In this document: in pieces, positions 7,158 to 14,989 of the stretch
How the letters are laid out: each line of letters begins with the position of its first letter
Numbering within the stretch: the first letter of the stretch is position 1
Source: Polyangiaceae bacterium
GTDB lineage: Bacteria; Myxococcota_A; Polyangia; Polyangiales; Polyangiaceae
Reading direction: 5' to 3'
Assembly: GCA_016719945.1 (NCBI GenBank)
Contig: JADJYE010000030.1
Location: 372,001 to 436,000 of the forward strand
DNA length: 64,000 bases
Program-made: the position numbers and the translations under genes
Notes under the pieces: model-generated
Told to the model about the DNA's origin: nothing
Seen by the model: the letters and a program-made list of their open reading frames with translations, nothing else
Databases searched by the model: none

Positions 7158-8804
7158 TCACCAGCAGAACGGGTCGCAGCCGATGAAGCCGCAGCTGCCG
7201 TAGTCCCACGTGCACCACGGCGAGCAGTACGCGGTGCCGTAGTCCCAGCCGAGCTCCCAGCACTCGATCGAGTTGCCGTCGCACTCCTCGCCGCCGTCGA
7301 CCGCGCCGTTGCCGCACAGGTGGCACCCGCCCGCGTTGAAGGTGCAGTTGCCGTTGCAGGAGAGCGAGCCGCCGACGTAGCCGAGCGTCGAGCAATCAGC
7401 GCCGTTGAGGTTGCCGCCGTCGCAGTCTTCGCCGGCGCCGACCGCGCCGTCGCCGCAGGTCGAGCAGCCGCCCACGTCGAAGCCGCAGCTGCCGTTGCAG
7501 CCGAGCGAGCCGGCGTTGTAGCCGAGGGCCTGGCAGCTGTAGCCGTTGAGGTTGCCGCCGTCACACTGCTCGCCGCCGTTGATCTGCCCGTTGCCGCAGT
7601 AGGTGCAGCCGCCGGTGTTGAACGCGCAGCTCGAGCAGCTGAGGTTGCCGCCCGCGTAGCCCAGAGAGGCGCAGCTCTGCCCGCCGAGGTCGCTGCCGTC
7701 GCACTGCTCGGGGTTCTCGATCGAGTTGTTGCCGCACGACTGGCTCTTGCAGTCGTTGACGTTGAACTGACAGCTCGGGTGGCAAGCGAGCGAGCCGCCC
7801 CCCGCGTAGCCGAGCCCCGTGCAGCTCTGGCCGTTGAGGTTGCCCCCATCGCACTGCTCGCCGGAGTTGATCGCGCCGTCGCCGCAGTTGGTGCAGTTCG
7901 CCGCCGAGATGTCGCACTCGGCGGTGCAGTTGAGCGAGCCCATCGAGTACCCGTTGGTCCCGCAGGTCTGCCCGCCGAAGTCCGCGCCGTCACACTCTTC
8001 GCCAGCGTTCTTCACGCCGTTGCCGCACGAGGTGCAGCCCGCGTAGTCGAAGCCACACGAGCTCGAGCAGGCGAGGTCGCCGCCCGCGAAGCCCTGCGTC
8101 GCGCAGGTCTGACCGCCGAGCTGAGCGCCGTCGCAGACCTCGCCCCCGTTGAGCACGCCGTTGCCGCAGTTCGAGCACCCGCTGGTGTCGAGCGAGCAGT
8201 TGGGCAGGCACACCAGGCTGCCGCTGCCGAAGCCTTGCGACTGACAGGTCTGGTCGTTGAGGAGCGTGCCGTCGCACAGCTCCCCCGGATCGAGCGCGCT
8301 GTTGCCGCAGGTGACCGGGATCTCACACGCGGTCGTGTCGTAGTCCGAGCAGTCGATGCGGCAGCTGAGCGTGCCGCCCGGCGACGCAGGGATGATCGAC
8401 GTGCAGGTCGCGTCGCTCAAGAGGTCGCCGTCGCAGACCTCGCCCGGATCGAGCATGCCGTTGCCGCACTGCGAGTTGCAGCCGCCGGCGTACAGGGTGC
8501 AGCTGCCGGTGCAGGTGAGCTGCCCGGGGCCGAGCCCGAGCGCCTGGCAGGTCGCCTGGCCGAAGTCGGTGCCGTCGCACAGCTCGTCGCCCTCGCGCAG
8601 GCCGTCCCCACACGTCTCGCCGGCGCCTTCGCCGCCCGAGCCGCCCTCGGCGTCACCGCCTGCGCCCGCGCCGCCGGTCGCGGCCGTCCCGCCGTTGCCG
8701 TTCGGATCGCACTCGGCGTCGAAGCAGCGGATCTCGACGGTGCACCCTTGGAGGAACAGCCAGGTCGTCGCGAGCGTGGTGAGGGTCAGGTGTGCAGCGC
8801 GCAT
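7158..8804 (-). CDS. Cys-rich repeat lipoprotein (ten CGNG...CDG repeats)
   Basis: A 548-residue secreted protein. The signal peptide ends in lipobox FLQGC, then a Gly/Ala/Glu linker (about 30-70). Ten tandem repeats of about 43 residues follow. Each has the pattern C-G-N/D-G, G-E-x-C-D-G, a TC pair, a Gly-rich turn, C-x3-C and a final GC. This is a known Myxococcota-type disulfide-rich repeat (DUF4215-like), expected to form an extended, disulfide-braced stalk at the cell surface. The last repeat is followed by a short Trp/Cys-rich tail (FIGCDPFCW). The gene is transcribed away from the fur-like gene, sharing a 108-bp intergenic region with it. The function is unknown; adhesion or predation roles have been suggested for such proteins but nothing here proves it. 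Confidence 0.8.
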   Translation of the reverse strand: MRAAHLTLTTLATTWLFLQGCTVEIRCFDAECDPNGNGGTAATGGAGAGGDAEGGSGGEGAGETCGDGLREGDELCDGTDFGQATCQALGLGPGQLTCTGSCTLYAGGCNSQCGNGMLDPGEVCDGDLLSDATCTSIIPASPGGTLSCRIDCSDYDTTACEIPVTCGNSALDPGELCDGTLLNDQTCQSQGFGSGSLVCLPNCSLDTSGCSNCGNGVLNGGEVCDGAQLGGQTCATQGFAGGDLACSSSCGFDYAGCTSCGNGVKNAGEECDGADFGGQTCGTNGYSMGSLNCTAECDISAANCTNCGDGAINSGEQCDGGNLNGQSCTGLGYAGGGSLACHPSCQFNVNDCKSQSCGNNSIENPEQCDGSDLGGQSCASLGYAGGNLSCSSCAFNTGGCTYCGNGQINGGEQCDGGNLNGYSCQALGYNAGSLGCNGSCGFDVGGCSTCGDGAVGAGEDCDGGNLNGADCSTLGYVGGSLSCNGNCTFNAGGCHLCGNGAVDGGEECDGNSIECWELGWDYGTAYCSPWCTWDYGSCGFIGCDPFCW

Positions 8805-8893
8805 AGGCTCCCTTAGAAGAGGCTATCAGCCTGGTCGGCTGGCCGTCGCCTTCCGTGGAGATTCTATTTGGAAGAGCTTGCATCTAATAACTC

Positions 8894-8905
8894 TTCTAAT
8901 TAGAA
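8894..8905. promoter_or_regulatory. Candidate Fur/PerR-type operator
   Basis: A perfect 12-bp palindrome, TTCTAATTAGAA, eight bases before the ATG of the Fur-family gene. It lies in an AT-rich island (8861-8905) that is striking against the GC-rich background. A second partial half-site, CTAATAACT, precedes it. Fur and PerR proteins bind AT-rich inverted repeats and usually repress their own genes. The assignment is inferred from position and symmetry only. Confidence 0.5.
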
Positions 8906-8912
8906 CTCCCCC

Positions 8913-9398
8913 ATGCCGCCGGGTCGAGCGCAGAGGGCCTCCTCCAACGAGGCGCGTGCGAGAGAGATGCTCGCGCGCCTCGGGGACGCGGGCCTCAAGC
9001 GCACGCCGCAGCGGGTCGCGATCGTCCGCGAGCTCGCCGGCGATCTGACCCACCCCACCGCCCAAGAGCTCTTCGAGCGGCTGCGTCCGTCGATGCCGAC
9101 GATGAGCTTCGCCACCGTCTACAACACCCTCGACGCCCTGGCGCGCGCGCGGCTCATCGCCCCGCGCGCGCTGAGCCCGGGCGCCACGCGCTTCGATCCC
9201 AACGTGAGGCCGCACGGGCACGCGGTGTGCGATCGCTGCGGCGCGGTGGCCGACGTTGCCGTCCAGGCGGACGGCGAGGCGACGCCCGAGCTCGGCTCCG
9301 ACCTGCCTCGGGGCTTCACGGTGCACGCTGTCGAGCGCGTCTTTCGCGGCGTCTGTGGGGCGTGCGCCGCGGTCGATCCCGGGGCGAGGCCGAGCTAA
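8913..9398 (+). CDS. Fur-family regulator, probably PerR-like
   Basis: A 161-residue Fur/PerR protein. The winged-helix part contains LKRTPQRVAIVRELAG and the recognition region MSFATVYNTLDALARARLI. The metal-binding dimerisation half includes RPHGHAVCDRCGAVADV (structural Cys pair) and a second pair, GVCGACAAV, near the C-terminus. Two CxxC pairs would make one structural zinc site. The regulatory His/Asp set (RFDPNVRPHGH) resembles PerR. It lies directly upstream of rubrerythrin and the GlpC-like/DUF3501 genes, which supports peroxide sensing rather than iron uptake control. It is probably autoregulated through the palindrome at 8894-8905. Confidence 0.85.
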   Translation: MPPGRAQRASSNEARAREMLARLGDAGLKRTPQRVAIVRELAGDLTHPTAQELFERLRPSMPTMSFATVYNTLDALARARLIAPRALSPGATRFDPNVRPHGHAVCDRCGAVADVAVQADGEATPELGSDLPRGFTVHAVERVFRGVCGACAAVDPGARPS

Positions 9399-9453
9399 TC
9401 TGCCCCCCCCGGCTGCCCACAGATTCAGGAACTGTTCATAGAAGGAGACTGAG

Positions 9454-9876
9454 ATGGCCAAGCTCGAAGGAACCAAGACCCACCAGAACCTGAAGGACGC
9501 GTTCGCCGGCGAGAGCCAGGCGAACCGCCGCTACCTCTACTTCGCAAAGCAGGCGGACGTCGAAGGCCGACCCGACGTCGCGGGCCTGTTCCGCGACACC
9601 GCCGACGGCGAGACCGGCCACGCACACGGCCACCTCGACTACCTGCGCCAGGCGGGTGACCCGGCGACGGGCCTGCCGATCGGCAACTCGGAGAAGAACC
9701 TCAAGGCCGCCGTCGCCGGCGAGACGCACGAGTACGAGACCATGTACCCGAACATGGCGAAGGAGGCCCGGGCCGACGGCTTCGACGACGTCGCCGACTG
9801 GTTCGAGACCCTCGCCAAGGCCGAGAAGTCGCACGCGGGGCGCTTCAAGAAGGCGCTCGACTCGCTCGACTTCTGA
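9454..9876 (+). CDS. Rubrerythrin (diiron ferritin-like, no rubredoxin domain)
   Basis: A 140-residue ferritin-like protein. Diiron ligands fall in FAGESQANRRYLYFA, DTADGETGHAHGHLD, VAGETHEYETMYP and LAKAEKSHAGRF, that is, the paired E and ExxH motifs. The C-terminal rubredoxin CxxC domain of classical rubrerythrin is absent, so this is the short form. A good Shine-Dalgarno (GAAGGAGA) precedes ATG 9454. It is expected to reduce hydrogen peroxide in the cytoplasm. It follows the PerR-like gene and precedes the Fe-S protein that may supply electrons. Confidence 0.9.
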   Translation: MAKLEGTKTHQNLKDAFAGESQANRRYLYFAKQADVEGRPDVAGLFRDTADGETGHAHGHLDYLRQAGDPATGLPIGNSEKNLKAAVAGETHEYETMYPNMAKEARADGFDDVADWFETLAKAEKSHAGRFKKALDSLDF

Positions 9877-9947
9877 TTCAGGCAACGGAAGGTCGGGTCG
9901 CGAGGTCGTTGACTTCGCGGCCCAACCCCCCGACGAGACCGCACCGC

Positions 9948-11360
9948 ATGAGCAAGATCCCGCGCGCCCCGGCCTCACCTCCCGCCGAGACCCCCCACGA
10001 TCCGCGCTACTTCGACGAGCGCGATCTGGAGAGCGAGCTCCGGCGGACCTTCCAGATCTGCCACGAGTGCCGGATGTGCGTCGGCTACTGCGGCTCGTTC
10101 CCCGAGCTGTTCAGGCGCGTCGATCGCGACATCGAGAGCGGCCGCGCCGAGGGCGCCGAGCTGCTCGACGACAAGGACTTCGCGGTCGTCGTGGACGAGT
10201 GCTGGCAGTGCAAGCTCTGCTTCGTGAAGTGCCCGTACACGAAGGACGACGGCGCCTACGAGCTGCTCGACTTCCCGCGGCTGATGGCGCGCACGCGCGC
10301 GGTGACCGCGCGCCGCGACGGCGTGCCGCTGGTCGATCAGATCCTGGGCGAGCCGCAGCTCGTCGGCGCGATGGGCAGCGGCATCGCCTCGGGGCCGACC
10401 AACCTCATCCACGCGAACAGGCTCGTCCGCAAGGTGCAGGAGAAGGTCGCCGGCATCTCCAGCGAGTTCCCGCTGCCGCCGATGGCCGCCGAGACGTTCT
10501 CGTCGTGGTTCGCCGATCACCGCAAGGTCGATCGCGCGGGGGAGGCGGGCGACGTGGTGCTCTTCTCGACCTGCTACGGCGAGTACAACACGCCGGGCGC
10601 GCCGATCGCCGCGGTGAAGGTCCTCGAGCACAACGGCTACCGGGTGCTGATGCCGGGCGAAGATCTCGACCCCGCAGGGAAGATCGTGCGCGCCGCAGGC
10701 GTCGCGACGTGCTGCGGCATGCCGAACCTCGACGGCGGTGACCTGGCGGCCTTCGAGAAGAAGGTGCTCACCAACGTGGAGCTGCTGCTCCCGCTCGTTC
10801 AGCGCGGGATGAAGATCGTCGTCCCTGGCCCGACCTGCGGCTTCACGATGAAGCGCGAGTGGCCCGAATACGTGCCCACCCCCGAGGTGAAGGCCGTGGC
10901 GGCCGCGACGATGGACCTCATGGAGTTCCTGGTCGACCTGGGCAAGCAGAAGAAGCTCAAGCTGGAGTTCAAGACCCCGCTCGGCAACGTCGCGTACCAC
11001 GTCGCCTGTCACCTGCGCGCCCAGAAGATCGGCGTGCCTGGGCAGCGGGTGCTGTCGAAGGTGCCCGACACCGACGTGCGCGTGATCGAGGAGTGCAGCG
11101 CGGTGGACGGCACCTGGGGCATGAAGTCGGCGCACTACGCGACCGGTAAGAAGTATGCGCAGAAGCTCGTCCGCGGGGTCGTCGAGGCCGAGCCCGATCT
11201 GATCGTGACCGACTGCACGCTGAGCGCCCTGAGGATCGAGCACGAGGTGAAGTCGGGCGGCCGCGAGCCTGTTCGCGTCGTCCACCCGGTGGAGGCCGTC
11301 GCCGAGGCGTACGGCCTGATCGAGGCCAAGGGGGTCGCAGGCGTCGCGCCCGCGAGCTGA
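9948..11360 (+). CDS. GlpC/HdrB-like iron-sulfur oxidoreductase subunit
   Basis: A 470-residue cytoplasmic protein. Two ferredoxin-type 4Fe-4S motifs are seen: CHECRMCVGYC (Cys 38, 41, 44, 48) and CWQCKLCFVKCPY (Cys 85, 88, 91, 95). Two CCG-type domains follow (VLFSTCYGEYN...VATCCGMPNLDGG, and PGPTCGFTMKREW...VAYHVACHLRAQ). This layout matches GlpC and the HdrD-like Fe-S subunits. Such genes recur beside rubrerythrin and DUF3501, where the protein probably passes electrons to the peroxidase. ATG 9948 is chosen because it gives the natural N-terminus; earlier in-frame codons overlap the rubrerythrin leader region. The DUF3501 gene follows 23 bp downstream. Confidence 0.85.
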   Translation: MSKIPRAPASPPAETPHDPRYFDERDLESELRRTFQICHECRMCVGYCGSFPELFRRVDRDIESGRAEGAELLDDKDFAVVVDECWQCKLCFVKCPYTKDDGAYELLDFPRLMARTRAVTARRDGVPLVDQILGEPQLVGAMGSGIASGPTNLIHANRLVRKVQEKVAGISSEFPLPPMAAETFSSWFADHRKVDRAGEAGDVVLFSTCYGEYNTPGAPIAAVKVLEHNGYRVLMPGEDLDPAGKIVRAAGVATCCGMPNLDGGDLAAFEKKVLTNVELLLPLVQRGMKIVVPGPTCGFTMKREWPEYVPTPEVKAVAAATMDLMEFLVDLGKQKKLKLEFKTPLGNVAYHVACHLRAQKIGVPGQRVLSKVPDTDVRVIEECSAVDGTWGMKSAHYATGKKYAQKLVRGVVEAEPDLIVTDCTLSALRIEHEVKSGGREPVRVVHPVEAVAEAYGLIEAKGVAGVAPAS

Positions 11361-11383
11361 CCCGAGCACGGAGGAGGTGAGCC

Positions 11384-11965
11384 ATGCGTCCCGTCGACCG
11401 CACCGAGATCCTGCCGATCGGAGAGTACGAGCCCATCCGCCCGCGGTTCAGGGCTCGCGTCATCGAGCAGAAGAAGCTGCGCCGCGTGGCCGTGGGCGAC
11501 TTCATGAGCGTCGTGTTCGAGAACCGCGACACGGTGCTGCTCCAGATCCAGGAGATGTTGCGCGCCGAGCGCATCACCTCGGAGCCGGCGGTCCTGCATG
11601 AGCTCGAGACGTACAACGAGCTCGTCCCGGGGAAGGGCCAGCTGTCGATGACGCTGTTCGTCGAGATCGCCGACAAGTCCGAGCGCGAGGCGAAGCTCAT
11701 CGAGCTCGCCGGCCTCGAGCGGCATGTGGCGCTCGAGGTCGACGGGCGCTCGTACCGCGCGCAGGGCGAGGACCGCTCGGTCGAGGGCCTCGCGCGCACG
11801 ACGGCGGTCCACTACATGAAGGTCGACGTCGACGACGCGGGGCAGGCCGCGATGAAGGCAGGCAAGCCGGCCTTCCTCGTGGTGGACCACCCGAAATGCC
11901 CATTGCGTGCCGAGCTGCCGCCGGCCGTGGCGCGCGGCGTGGCGGGCGACTTCGACGAGCCGTGA
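11384..11965 (+). CDS. DUF3501 family protein
   Basis: A 193-residue protein matching the DUF3501 family: IGEYEPIRPRFRARVIEQKK, the conserved VGDFMSVVFENRDTVLLQIQ, and ETYNELVPGKGQLSMTLFVE. The family occurs with rubrerythrin and GlpC-like Fe-S proteins and has no established activity. AGGAGG precedes ATG 11384. Its TGA overlaps the GTG of the following thioesterase gene, so the genes are coupled. A role in the same redox unit is inferred from the context. Confidence 0.85.
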   Translation: MRPVDRTEILPIGEYEPIRPRFRARVIEQKKLRRVAVGDFMSVVFENRDTVLLQIQEMLRAERITSEPAVLHELETYNELVPGKGQLSMTLFVEIADKSEREAKLIELAGLERHVALEVDGRSYRAQGEDRSVEGLARTTAVHYMKVDVDDAGQAAMKAGKPAFLVVDHPKCPLRAELPPAVARGVAGDFDEP

Positions 11966-12402
11966 TCGAGCTCGAGCGGCCGATCCGGTTCGAAGAGGTC
12001 GACGCCGCGCGCATCGTCTTCTTTGCCCGCTTCCTGAACTTCGCGCACGAGGCGATGGAGCACTTCTTCGCCGGGCTCGACGGCGGATACTCGCGCCTGA
12101 TCATGGAGCGCAACGTCGGGCTGCCCGCGGTGGACGTGGCGATGCAGTTCTTCGCGCCCGCGAGGTACGGCGACACCCTGCGCATCGAGACGACGACCGC
12201 GCGCCTCGGCAACCGCAGCGCGACCCTGCGCTACCGGATGAGCCATCGCGCGAGCGGCGAGCGCCTCGCCGAGGTGCGCCACACCGTGGTCACCTCGAAC
12301 CTGCTGGAGATGCGCTCGATCGAAATGCCCTCGGACGTGCGGGAGATCTTCTCGTCGCACCTCGAGCCTGATACGCGGGCGGGCGATGAGCCTCGCCGCT
12401 GA
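11962..12402 (+). CDS. Acyl-CoA thioesterase, 4HBT hotdog family
   Basis: A 146-residue single hotdog-fold protein. The catalytic-region pattern is FEEVDAARIVFFARFLNFAHEAMEHFF, equivalent to the D-x-x-G/A-x-x-Y/F-N-H region of YbgC/4-hydroxybenzoyl-CoA thioesterases. VDVAMQFFAPARYGDTL follows, then the beta strands RIETTTARLGNRS and AEVRHTVVTSN. The start is GTG 11962, overlapping the DUF3501 stop by four bases. The end overlaps the rpiA start by 17 bases. It would hydrolyse short or aromatic acyl-CoA in the cytoplasm; the substrate is unknown. Confidence 0.85.
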   Translation: MIELERPIRFEEVDAARIVFFARFLNFAHEAMEHFFAGLDGGYSRLIMERNVGLPAVDVAMQFFAPARYGDTLRIETTTARLGNRSATLRYRMSHRASGERLAEVRHTVVTSNLLEMRSIEMPSDVREIFSSHLEPDTRAGDEPRR

Positions 12403-13084
12403 TCCGAACATGCTCGCGGGCGTCGCCGAGCGCGCCCTCGCCGAGCTCCCCAAGACCGCGTGTCGCGTGGGCCTCGGCACGGGCCGCGCCGCCGAAGCGT
12501 TCATCGTGCGCCTCGCGCGCGCCGTGCGCGAGGGGCTCGACGTCGTCGGGGTCCCCACCTCGGAGCGCTCCGACAAGCTCGCGCGCGCGGAGGGCATTCG
12601 CCTGGGGTCGCTCGACGAGGGGCCGCTCGACGTCGCCTTCGACGGGGCGGACGAGGTCGACGCGCGTCTGCGGCTGACCAAGGGCCTCGGCGGCGCGATG
12701 CTGCGCGAGCGCGTGGTCGCCGCCGAGGCGTCGCGCTTCGTGGTGCTCGTCACCGCCGAGAAGGTCGTCGACCGGCTCGGCGCCCGCTCGCCGCTGCCCG
12801 TCGAGGTCGTGCCCTTCGCGCTCGCTCCCGCCAGCCGCAGGCTCGAGCAGCTGGGCGAGCGCGCCGTGCTCCGCAAGAAGCCAGACGGCGGCGCCCCCTT
12901 CGTCACCGACAACGGCAACCTCGTGGTCGACCTCTACTCCGGTCCCGGCGGCTGGGAGGACCCCGAGGCGCTCGACGCCGACGTGCGCCGCGTGCCCGGC
13001 GTCGTCGACACCGGGTTCTTCTTCCGAATGGCGAGCCTGGTGATCGTGGGCGGCGCCGAGGGGACGCGGGTCATGCGGGGGTAG
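12386..13084 (+). CDS. rpiA: Ribose-5-phosphate isomerase A
   Basis: A 232-residue RpiA. Conserved stretches are GLGTGRAAEAFI (phosphate loop), GVPTSERSDKLA, FDGADEVDARLRLTKGLGGA with the catalytic Asp pair, REKV-like MLRERVVAAEAS with the catalytic Glu, and FVTDNGNLVVDLY. It interconverts ribose-5-phosphate and ribulose-5-phosphate in the pentose phosphate pathway. The length matches the family. It overlaps the thioesterase gene and ends the operon; the Rpn-like gene that follows points the other way. Confidence 0.95.
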   Translation: MSLAADPNMLAGVAERALAELPKTACRVGLGTGRAAEAFIVRLARAVREGLDVVGVPTSERSDKLARAEGIRLGSLDEGPLDVAFDGADEVDARLRLTKGLGGAMLRERVVAAEASRFVVLVTAEKVVDRLGARSPLPVEVVPFALAPASRRLEQLGERAVLRKKPDGGAPFVTDNGNLVVDLYSGPGGWEDPEALDADVRRVPGVVDTGFFFRMASLVIVGGAEGTRVMRG

Positions 13085-13093
13085 TGGGGCTCG

Positions 13094-14020
13094 TCAGTCG
13101 GCGAGGACCTCGTCGACCGAGCGCGCCGACAGCGCCCGCTCGACCCATCGGTCGAGCGTGGCTAGGTCGGTGGTGGCCAGGATGCGCGCAGCGGAGGCCT
13201 CGTCGACCGCGAAGCCTCGAAGGCGCAGCAGCTTGAGCAGCGTGCGAGCCTCCCCCTCGGCACGGCCTTGAGCACGACCGCGAGCCTCGCCCTCGGCGCG
13301 GCCCTCTTCCCGGATGATCTCTAGCGAGCGCATGCCTCGTTCCTCCAACAGTTCGAGAATTCTACCGCGAATCTCCGCGGGCGCGGCCCCCTCGATGAGC
13401 GAGGCGAGGCGTTGGCGCAGCTGGGTGTCGGCCAGCTCCGTGACGGCCTCGGCGGCATAGAGCACGTCAGCCTCGGCCTCCGGCGAGAGGCTGAGGCGTC
13501 CCCGTGCGGCGGCCTCTGCCGAGCGCGCGAGAGCGACCAACACCGCGAGCAGCAGGTGCTCGCGCGCAGCCTGGACCGAGGCGAGGTGCGGGAGATCGCG
13601 CGGGCCGAGCACGACGGGTCGCAGCAAGAGCGCGCCCTCATCGTGCGGCCGCCGGGCCCAGCGCGCTGTCGCCTCATCGAACGCCAGCACCACCAGCACC
13701 ACTCGCGCGGCGTGACGCCCGAGCACGCTGGCAGCCATCTGGATCCAGGCGCGGGGCTTGTCGGGATCGCGGCGCCGCTGCACCTCGAGCACGACGATCG
13801 CACGCACGGGACCGCCCGCCTCGTCGCGCAGCTCGGCGACGAAGTCGGCGTGGCGATGAGCCGGCACGACCTCGATCGTCGTGGACTCGAGGACAGTCAC
13901 CGTCTGGGGCGACGCGAGGTCGAGCTGAACCCCCCCGATCGCGAGCAGCTCGAGCAGCACCTCCGGATGCTCCCGAAGCACGTCGAGCGGCGCCTCGTGG
14001 AAGAGGGTGCTGATGGCCAC
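13094..14020 (-). CDS. Rpn/PD-(D/E)XK-like nuclease family protein, copy 1
   Basis: A 308-residue protein with a GTG start at 14020. The N-terminal half resembles the Rpn/YhgA-like PD-(D/E)XK family: FHEAPLDVLREHPEVLLELL, then TVTVLESTTIEVVPAHRHADFVAEL and the ExQ strand AIVVLEVQRR. The middle is Ala-rich and helical. Then comes a short charged repeat tract (REEGRAEGEARGRAQGRAEG) and a DUF4351-like tail (LRLRGFAVDE...LDRWVERALSA). A second copy lies at 36286-37188 with about 20 substitutions, and it lacks eight residues of the charged repeat. The two copies point the same way and bracket the DISARM island. Known Rpn proteins are Mg-dependent nucleases that promote recombination; activity here is not shown. 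Confidence 0.7.
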   Translation of the reverse strand: MAISTLFHEAPLDVLREHPEVLLELLAIGGVQLDLASPQTVTVLESTTIEVVPAHRHADFVAELRDEAGGPVRAIVVLEVQRRRDPDKPRAWIQMAASVLGRHAARVVLVVLAFDEATARWARRPHDEGALLLRPVVLGPRDLPHLASVQAAREHLLLAVLVALARSAEAAARGRLSLSPEAEADVLYAAEAVTELADTQLRQRLASLIEGAAPAEIRGRILELLEERGMRSLEIIREEGRAEGEARGRAQGRAEGEARTLLKLLRLRGFAVDEASAARILATTDLATLDRWVERALSARSVDEVLAD

Positions 14021-14181
14021 GCCGGGGCGGGGAGCAATCGCGGTGCCGGGTCGCGAGGGCGGTTTTCTAAGGGAATGCGCGCTGCAATGGCCCAGGGCGC
14101 CGCTGGCGGCCGCCGGCGGAGCGGTGGCGACCGCCGATCGCTTCGACCCCTTCAGGCTCGACCGAGCGGAGCGTGCACCGC

Positions 14182-14201
14182 GACGACTCCGCGGAATCGT
14201 C
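14182..14201. repeat. 20-bp palindrome, copy 1 (one mismatch)
   Basis: GACGACTCCGCGGAATCGTC, one base different from the consensus GACGATTCCGCGGAATCGTC. It sits in the 198-bp gap between the drmC stop and the Rpn-like copy 1 start. That gap otherwise shows no gene. The other copies are at 23784, 36221 and 37561. Confidence 0.8.
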
Positions 14202-14218
14202 TCGGGCCGCGGGGCCGC

Positions 14219-14989
14219 TCAGGGCGCGCGGTGCTCGAGGCACAGGCCGCTCTCGACCAGTCCCAGCCATTGGCCCGCGAGGAACCCCGCGAACGTGGGG
14301 TCGTCGATCAGCACGCCGACCTCGATGTTCCGCTCCTGTCCGCGTTGCGTGAAGTTGGCGCTGGAGACGAAGGCGCGCGCGCCGTCCACCACGACGCACT
14401 TCGCGTGCAAGCTGCAATACGGCGGGCCGGGGGTGAGCGCGCGCTTGTCGTAGAACAGCCGCGGGCGGGGCTCCCCGAAGGGCCAGCTGTTCGCGTGGAA
14501 CGCCCCCAGGTGGCGCGCGAGGTGGGCGCTCACGTCGACCCCTCGCTCGATCTGCGGGACGTCCACAAAGAAGCGGGCCTCGACCGCCTTGTCACGCATC
14601 CTGCCGTGGAGCGGTGCGAGCACGCTTTCGGCGTGATCGAAGCGATACCCAGCGAGGATGACAGACTCGCGCGCACCCTCGAACAGCTCGCGCAAGACCA
14701 CGGCCGTGTCGCGCGCGGTCGCCGACGTGGCCTCCGGGCCCGTCCACACCAGCTCGGGGGTCGGGGCGCGGAGCGCGCGCTCGGAGAGGGCCACGTCGAG
14801 GGCCGTGAGGCACGCAGGAGTCTTGTGGCCGGCGAGAGCGCCCTCGAGCGCATCGAGCTGGTGACGGAGGCCGAAGCCGACGAGCGCCGCGCGGTCGAGC
14901 GGAGGCTTGAGCCGGCCGCTGAACAGCCCCTCGCGCAGCTGCTCGAGCGTCGCGGTGCTCACCTCACGCAGGCTCGCGCGCTCAGCCAC
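14219..14989 (-). CDS. drmC: DISARM protein DrmC (phospholipase D-like)
   Basis: A 256-residue PLD-family protein. Its single HxK motif is SLHAKCVVVDGARAFVSSAN, with N and the downstream E in ANFTQRGQERNIEVGV. One HKD motif per chain implies a dimer, as in PLD nucleases. It is the last gene of the DISARM operon and abuts drmB; the drmC ATG and drmB stop overlap at 14989. In the DISARM literature DrmC is the PLD component and is partly dispensable. It is intact here. The N-terminal 80 residues are a helical region with no motif I recognise. Confidence 0.9.
   Translation of the reverse strand: MAERASLREVSTATLEQLREGLFSGRLKPPLDRAALVGFGLRHQLDALEGALAGHKTPACLTALDVALSERALRAPTPELVWTGPEATSATARDTAVVLRELFEGARESVILAGYRFDHAESVLAPLHGRMRDKAVEARFFVDVPQIERGVDVSAHLARHLGAFHANSWPFGEPRPRLFYDKRALTPGPPYCSLHAKCVVVDGARAFVSSANFTQRGQERNIEVGVLIDDPTFAGFLAGQWLGLVESGLCLEHRAP

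Noticed and set aside
5283..8816. Very long plus-strand open frame (about 1,177 codons) opposite nhaA and the Cys-repeat gene
   Set aside because: It is the antisense shadow of GC-rich coding DNA: low-complexity Arg/Asp/Ala/Val sequence and no domain, whereas the minus strand gives clear families.
14067..14417. Separate small gene between drmC and Rpn copy 1 carrying a DDSAES-like string
   Set aside because: That string is the translated palindrome at 14182; the frame overlaps drmC and has no protein-like composition.
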